From an uncultured Eubacteriales bacterium (GTDB taxonomy: Bacteria > Bacillota > Clostridia > Christensenellales > UBA1242), in NCBI GenBank assembly GCA_902796285.1, contig CADBOH010000003.1, positions 1 to 16,644 of the forward strand: a stretch of DNA of 16,644 nt. The letters are read 5' to 3'. Positions 12,774 to 16,644 of this stretch are shown one piece after another. The position numbers and the translations under genes are program-made. Numbering within the stretch: the stretch's first letter is position 1; the number at the start of each line of letters is the position of its first letter. The notes under the pieces were generated by a model, which saw only the letters and a list, made by a program, of their open reading frames with translations, was not told the origin of the DNA and searched no databases.

Positions 12774-15700
12774 ATGAAAGAGTTTGTGCATCTTCACTTG
12801 CACACTGAATTTAGTTTACTTGATGGGCTTGCAAGGATAAACAAGCTCGTTGATATTGTCAAGGAAAGAGGATGGAAATCAATTGCCATTACTGACCATG
12901 GCAACATGTATGGTGCAATCAAGTTTTTTGAGGCATGTGTTACAAATGGCATTAAACCTATAATTGGTGAAGAGTTTTACATATGTCATGATATGAAATC
13001 AAGATCAAATAGGGATGACACGGGGCACCTTATTCTTTTAGCTAAAAATAACACTGGTTATCAAAATTTATTAAAGTTATCTTCTTATGCATTTTTGGAT
13101 GGTATGTACTATAAACCAAGAATAGATTATAAGCTTCTCGAACAGTATCATGAGGGGATTATTTGTCTTTCTGCGTGTTTGGCAGGGCATATTCCACAAC
13201 TAATATTAAAAAGACAGTATGATGAGGCTGACAAGCTTGCATTGTGGTTTAAAAATCTTTTTGGTGAGGATTTTTATTTAGAAATTCAAAATCACAATAT
13301 ACCAGAAGAAAAGGAAGTTTTGTTAAAACTTACTGAGATGAGTGAAAGGCTTAATATTCCACTTGTTGCCACAAACGACGTGCACTATTTGAATAAGGAA
13401 GATGCTGAGCTTCAAGATGTTCTTATGTGCGTTCAAATGGGCAAGACAATTGACGACCCAGATAGAATGAGGTTTTCAACAGATGAGTTTTATTTAAAAA
13501 CTTATGAAGAAATGGAAGAGGCACTCCCGGGATATAATGATGCACTTGATAGGACTATTGAAATTGCAAATAAGTGTAATATTTCAATTAAAACAAAGTC
13601 TTTAAGAGAAATTGCGGAAGGGGGCAACCCTAATATTCCAGATGATGATAAACTTGCCGCAACAGACAACTTTATTCCTAAATATGTTCCCGATACAGGC
13701 GAGACAACCTTTGAATTTTTGTCAAGACTTGCTTGGGAAGGACTCGAAAGAAATTACCCTAAGCCAATTCCTAAAGAATATGAAGAACGTCTTGAAATGG
13801 AATTAAACACAATCCACAAACTTGGTTATGTTGAATATTTCCTTGTTGTGTGGGATTATATTAATTTTGCCAGAGAAAATGATATTCCGGTTGGCCCAGG
13901 CAGAGGCTCTGGTGCCGGCAGTTTGGTTGCATACTGTTCTGGGATTACACAGGTAGACCCTATGAAGTATGACCTCTTTTTTGATAGATTTATCAACCCA
14001 GAAAGAGTTTCAATGCCTGACTTTGACGTTGACTTCTGCATGGATAGAAGAAGAGAGGTTATTGAGTATTCAAAGCGCAAATACGGCGCGGATCATGTTT
14101 CAAACATCGTTACGTTTGGTAACATGCAGGCAAAAAATGCTATTAAAGACGTTGCAAGGGTTTTGAGATATCCATATTCTGAGGTTGACAAAATAACAAA
14201 AGAAATCCCAAATAAACCATTAAAGAAGCCGCCAGTTTTAAAATATTACTTTGGCAAGTCAGATAAGGAAGCAGATCAAAAATTTGTTATACCAGAACTA
14301 AAAAGAATGTATGACGAAGATGAAGAAATTAAGAAGATTGTTGACATGGCAATCAAACTTGAAGGGGTTCCAAGAAATGTTTCAATGCACGCAGCGGGTG
14401 TTTTGATTGCTCCCGACCCTGTTTTTGATCATGTTCCAATGGCAAAAAGTGGCGAAGATGAAATTACACAATTTGATATGACAGAGCTCGAACACTTGGG
14501 GCTATTAAAGTTTGACTTTCTTGGGCTTAGAACGCTGACAGATATACATAAAGCGATCGAGTACATTAAAGAGGATCATGGTGTTGATATAGATTTTACA
14601 AAGATGAGTTACGATGATCCAGCCGTGTTTGAACTTATAAGTTCGGGCAACACCGAGGCTGTTTTCCAACTTGAAAGTGGTGGAATGAAGAAGTTCATGA
14701 TGGATCTTCAACCAACATGTCTTGAAGATATTATTGCGGGTATTTCGCTTTACCGTCCGGGTCCAATGGACTTTATTCCAAAGTTCATTAAGGGCAAACG
14801 TAATCCGGAGAAAATTGAGTATGAGGATCCTTGCCTTGTGCCTATACTTTCAACAACTTATGGTTGTATTATTTATCAAGAGCAGGTTATGAAAATCTTT
14901 CAGGTTATGGCAGGATTTAGCTTGGGTGGAGCTGACAATGTGCGTCGTATCATGTCTAAGAAAAAGCCTGAAAAATTGCCACCAGAAAAGAAAAAATTTA
15001 TTTTTGGATGGGAGGACCCTCTTGGCAAGAAAAAGCCTATTCCAGGGGCCCTAGCACTTGGCCATGAAGAAAAAGTTGCAGAGCGTGTTTTCGATCAAAT
15101 GGCTAAATTTGCGGGCTATGCGTTTAACAAATCTCACGCGGCTGCCTATGCTTACGTTTCTTATCAAACAGGCTATTTAAAAGCACATTATGAAGTTGAA
15201 TATTTGACTGCTGTTTTGAACAACAGAATCACTAACCAAGACTTTGTAAAGAGATATACAAACTATGCAAGAAAGGAAGGTTTTGAGATTCTTCCACCAG
15301 ATATCAACAAGTCTGCAACTGAGTTTAGGGTTGAAAATGGTAATATCCGTTTTGGGCTCGGCGCATTAAAACATGTTGGGACAGGATTAATTGATATTAT
15401 TGTTGAGGAAAGAAAACAAAATGGGCCTTACAAATCACTTGAAGATCTACTTAAAAGAGTAAATTCAAATTCACTAAACAAAAAATCACTTGAAAGTTTG
15501 ATTTTAAGTGGATCGCTCTCATGCTTTGGTTATACGAGATCACAACTCATGGCAGTTTATCAGGCAACAATGGAAATGGTAAACTCCGACAAAAAAACTA
15601 GAGCAACAGGGCAATTTTCGATATTTGATAGTTTTGAAGAAGCGGCTGAATCACTCAACAGAATTGAAGTGCCAGACATCAAGGAATACAACAAAGAATC

Positions 15701-16427
15701 ACTTCTAAAATTTGAAAAAGAGTATGTTGGATTATACCTTTCCGGCCATCCTCTTGATGATTATATGGAAAAATATGACACCTTTAATTTTACCGCAGAT
15801 ATGATCGCTGGTATGGGTGAAGAGGAAGAAATGGATGGCGCTGACACAGAATCAACAGGTGATTTTTCTGGCGGCATAAATGATGAGCTTGAACAAGAAG
15901 ATATCGGCAATGCTGATGAGAGCCAAGTGCATGATGGCATGGCTGTTACAGGCGGGGGAGTTATTACTGCAATCAAGAAGATTATGACAAAAACAGGGAA
16001 TATGGCCTTTTTGACTATCGAAGATATTTATGGAACATATGATGTAATGCTATTTAGCAAAAATTATACCAAATATAAAGACATAGCCATTGAAGATAAT
16101 CTTGTAACCGTTAGGGGCAGATTATCGATAAGGGATGGCAAATCGCCAGTAGTTGTGGCTGACACAATTATCGCTTGGGAAAAGAAAGAGGAAGAAGTCG
16201 TTCAAGAAAAGAAAATATATTTAAGATTTGATACAACCAATCTTGATCTTTATAATAAAGTAAAGGTAATCGCTTCAAGTTATCCTGGCAAAAATCAAGT
16301 TATTATTAAGTGCACATCATCCGGTAAGGCCTTTTCGTTTAACACAAAGATTGATGTAAACAATTATGTGCAAAATGAGCTCGTTGGTCTTTTAGGCGAA
16401 AAAAATGTTGTTATAGTTGATAAATAA
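12774..16427 (+). CDS. dnaE: DNA polymerase III subunit alpha (DnaE type)
   Basis: The catalytic subunit of a replicative DNA polymerase. The 1217-residue protein has an N-terminal PHP domain with metal-ligand positions kept: H8 and H10, D41/H42, E66, H85, C135, D202 and H204. This suggests it may still have the PHP exonuclease activity lost in the Escherichia coli enzyme. The polymerase core has GPGRGSGAGSL, PDFDVDF with D416 and D418, KFDFLGLRTLTD with D581, YRPGPMD (660-666) and FNKSHAAAYA (784-793). A helix-hairpin-helix region lies around 850-925. A strongly acidic linker at about 1015-1055 precedes an OB fold (about 1055-1135) and a C-terminal domain. The ribosome binding site is AAAGGGG. 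In Bacillota a second polymerase, PolC, is usually encoded elsewhere. Confidence 0.97.
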   Translation: MKEFVHLHLHTEFSLLDGLARINKLVDIVKERGWKSIAITDHGNMYGAIKFFEACVTNGIKPIIGEEFYICHDMKSRSNRDDTGHLILLAKNNTGYQNLLKLSSYAFLDGMYYKPRIDYKLLEQYHEGIICLSACLAGHIPQLILKRQYDEADKLALWFKNLFGEDFYLEIQNHNIPEEKEVLLKLTEMSERLNIPLVATNDVHYLNKEDAELQDVLMCVQMGKTIDDPDRMRFSTDEFYLKTYEEMEEALPGYNDALDRTIEIANKCNISIKTKSLREIAEGGNPNIPDDDKLAATDNFIPKYVPDTGETTFEFLSRLAWEGLERNYPKPIPKEYEERLEMELNTIHKLGYVEYFLVVWDYINFARENDIPVGPGRGSGAGSLVAYCSGITQVDPMKYDLFFDRFINPERVSMPDFDVDFCMDRRREVIEYSKRKYGADHVSNIVTFGNMQAKNAIKDVARVLRYPYSEVDKITKEIPNKPLKKPPVLKYYFGKSDKEADQKFVIPELKRMYDEDEEIKKIVDMAIKLEGVPRNVSMHAAGVLIAPDPVFDHVPMAKSGEDEITQFDMTELEHLGLLKFDFLGLRTLTDIHKAIEYIKEDHGVDIDFTKMSYDDPAVFELISSGNTEAVFQLESGGMKKFMMDLQPTCLEDIIAGISLYRPGPMDFIPKFIKGKRNPEKIEYEDPCLVPILSTTYGCIIYQEQVMKIFQVMAGFSLGGADNVRRIMSKKKPEKLPPEKKKFIFGWEDPLGKKKPIPGALALGHEEKVAERVFDQMAKFAGYAFNKSHAAAYAYVSYQTGYLKAHYEVEYLTAVLNNRITNQDFVKRYTNYARKEGFEILPPDINKSATEFRVENGNIRFGLGALKHVGTGLIDIIVEERKQNGPYKSLEDLLKRVNSNSLNKKSLESLILSGSLSCFGYTRSQLMAVYQATMEMVNSDKKTRATGQFSIFDSFEEAAESLNRIEVPDIKEYNKESLLKFEKEYVGLYLSGHPLDDYMEKYDTFNFTADMIAGMGEEEEMDGADTESTGDFSGGINDELEQEDIGNADESQVHDGMAVTGGGVITAIKKIMTKTGNMAFLTIEDIYGTYDVMLFSKNYTKYKDIAIEDNLVTVRGRLSIRDGKSPVVVADTIIAWEKKEEEVVQEKKIYLRFDTTNLDLYNKVKVIASSYPGKNQVIIKCTSSGKAFSFNTKIDVNNYVQNELVGLLGEKNVVIVDK

Positions 16428-16429
16428 AC

Positions 16430-16465
16430 AGGTTTAACCTATAAAATATAGGGTAAATTTTATAG
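16430..16465 (+). repeat. Overlapping inverted repeats downstream of dnaE
   Basis: Three mutually exclusive hairpins can be drawn: AGGTTTAACCT (16430-16440), CCTATA / TATAGG (16438-16443 with 16447-16452) and CTATAAAAT / ATTTTATAG (16439-16447 with 16457-16465). None is followed by a clear T-run, so I do not call an intrinsic terminator, though a 3'-end or processing role for dnaE mRNA is plausible. The remainder of 16466-16540 is AT-rich with nothing recognised. Confidence 0.5.
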
Positions 16466-16540
16466 ATTTAAAAGTAAAATATTGTTGATTATTATAATAA
16501 AAATATTGCAAAAAAGTTTTAACTAAATTGTTTAAAATTC

Positions 16541-16569
16541 TTGACAAACAAGTGTCTTTGTGATATATT
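16541..16569 (+). promoter_or_regulatory. Strong consensus-like promoter of the tRNA-Gly gene
   Basis: A perfect -35 TTGACA (16541-16546) and a -10 TATATT (16564-16569) are spaced by 17 bp. Transcription should start near 16576, about 12 nt before the mature tRNA 5' end, a typical distance for a stable-RNA promoter. Confidence 0.85.
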
Positions 16570-16587
16570 ATGATAGTCAACATTTGT

Positions 16588-16644
16588 GCAGGTGTAGTTC
16601 AGTGGTAGAACACTAGCCTTCCAAGCTGGTTGCGAGGGTCCGAT
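16588..16644 (+). tRNA. tRNA-Gly (anticodon TCC), 3' end cut off by the window
   Basis: The first 57 nt of a tRNA are visible. The acceptor 5' strand is GCAGGTG, followed by a D arm GTTC / GAAC with an AGTGGTA loop. The anticodon stem is CTAGC / GCTGG (one T-G pair) around the loop CTTCCAA (16618-16624), placing anticodon TCC at 16620-16622, which reads GGA and GGG glycine codons. The variable region and the start of the T arm follow, then the window ends. It closely resembles the tRNA-Gly(TCC) of other Bacillota. Further tRNAs may follow in the same transcript beyond the window. Confidence 0.93.

Noticed and set aside
14940..15065. Possible insertion or intein in DnaE (Lys/Pro-rich KKKPEKLPPEKKK region)
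   Set aside because: This stretch corresponds to the variable segment before FNKSHAAAYA in Gram-positive DnaE proteins; it is short and has no intein splice motifs.
1..16644. CRISPR arrays, insertion sequences, prophage or defence genes
   Set aside because: No spaced direct repeats, transposase motifs, attachment-like duplications or accessory genes were found. All genes are recognisable housekeeping genes on one strand.

Overview
The window is almost certainly a chromosomal segment from a low-GC Gram-positive bacterium (Bacillota). An uncultured, gut-type Clostridia lineage is my best guess, but that is inference. The evidence is AT-rich DNA, strong AGGAGG-type ribosome binding sites, zinc-type S14, the map / KOW-protein / infA / rpmJ order, and a PHP - whiA - dnaE cluster. 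Every gene lies on the + strand.

Region 1 (1-10329) is the 3' part of the S10-spc-alpha ribosomal superoperon: rplX (5' end cut off by the window), rplE, rpsN (zinc type), rpsH, rplF, rplR, rpsE, rpmD, rplO, secY, adk, map, a small KOW-domain RNA-binding protein gene, infA, rpmJ, rpsM, rpsK, rpsD, rpoA and rplQ. Gaps are short, genes overlap at adk/map and KOW/infA, and many stop codons are fused to the next Shine-Dalgarno. The one larger internal gap, secY-adk, holds a perfect hairpin with its A/T run on the side that suits the opposite strand. A strong intrinsic terminator follows rplQ. The products are the ribosome core, the Sec translocon channel, nucleotide balance (Adk), N-terminal methionine removal (Map), initiation factor IF1 and the RNA polymerase alpha subunit.

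Region 2 (10330-10985) is a short single-gene unit, dtd (D-aminoacyl-tRNA deacylase), with a probable extended -10 promoter and its own terminator.

Region 3 (10981-16427) is a three-gene unit: a stand-alone PHP phosphoesterase, whiA and dnaE (DNA polymerase III alpha). It is driven by a clear TTGACT-16-TATAAT promoter whose -35 box lies in the dtd terminator. Compared with the order usual in many Clostridia (murB, PHP, rapZ, yvcK, whiA, HPr, dnaE), rapZ, yvcK and the HPr gene are missing from between PHP and dnaE.

Region 4 (16428-16644) is an intergenic stretch with overlapping inverted repeats and a consensus-like promoter, then the 5' part of a tRNA-Gly(TCC) gene that runs off the window.

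I found no defence locus, mobile element, CRISPR array or novel multi-gene system. This is mostly core housekeeping DNA. The points worth a second look are the repetitive Lys/Thr/Ala tail of L24, insertions in L17 and S5, the secY-adk hairpin, the promoter-in-terminator arrangement and the pared-down whiA neighbourhood.
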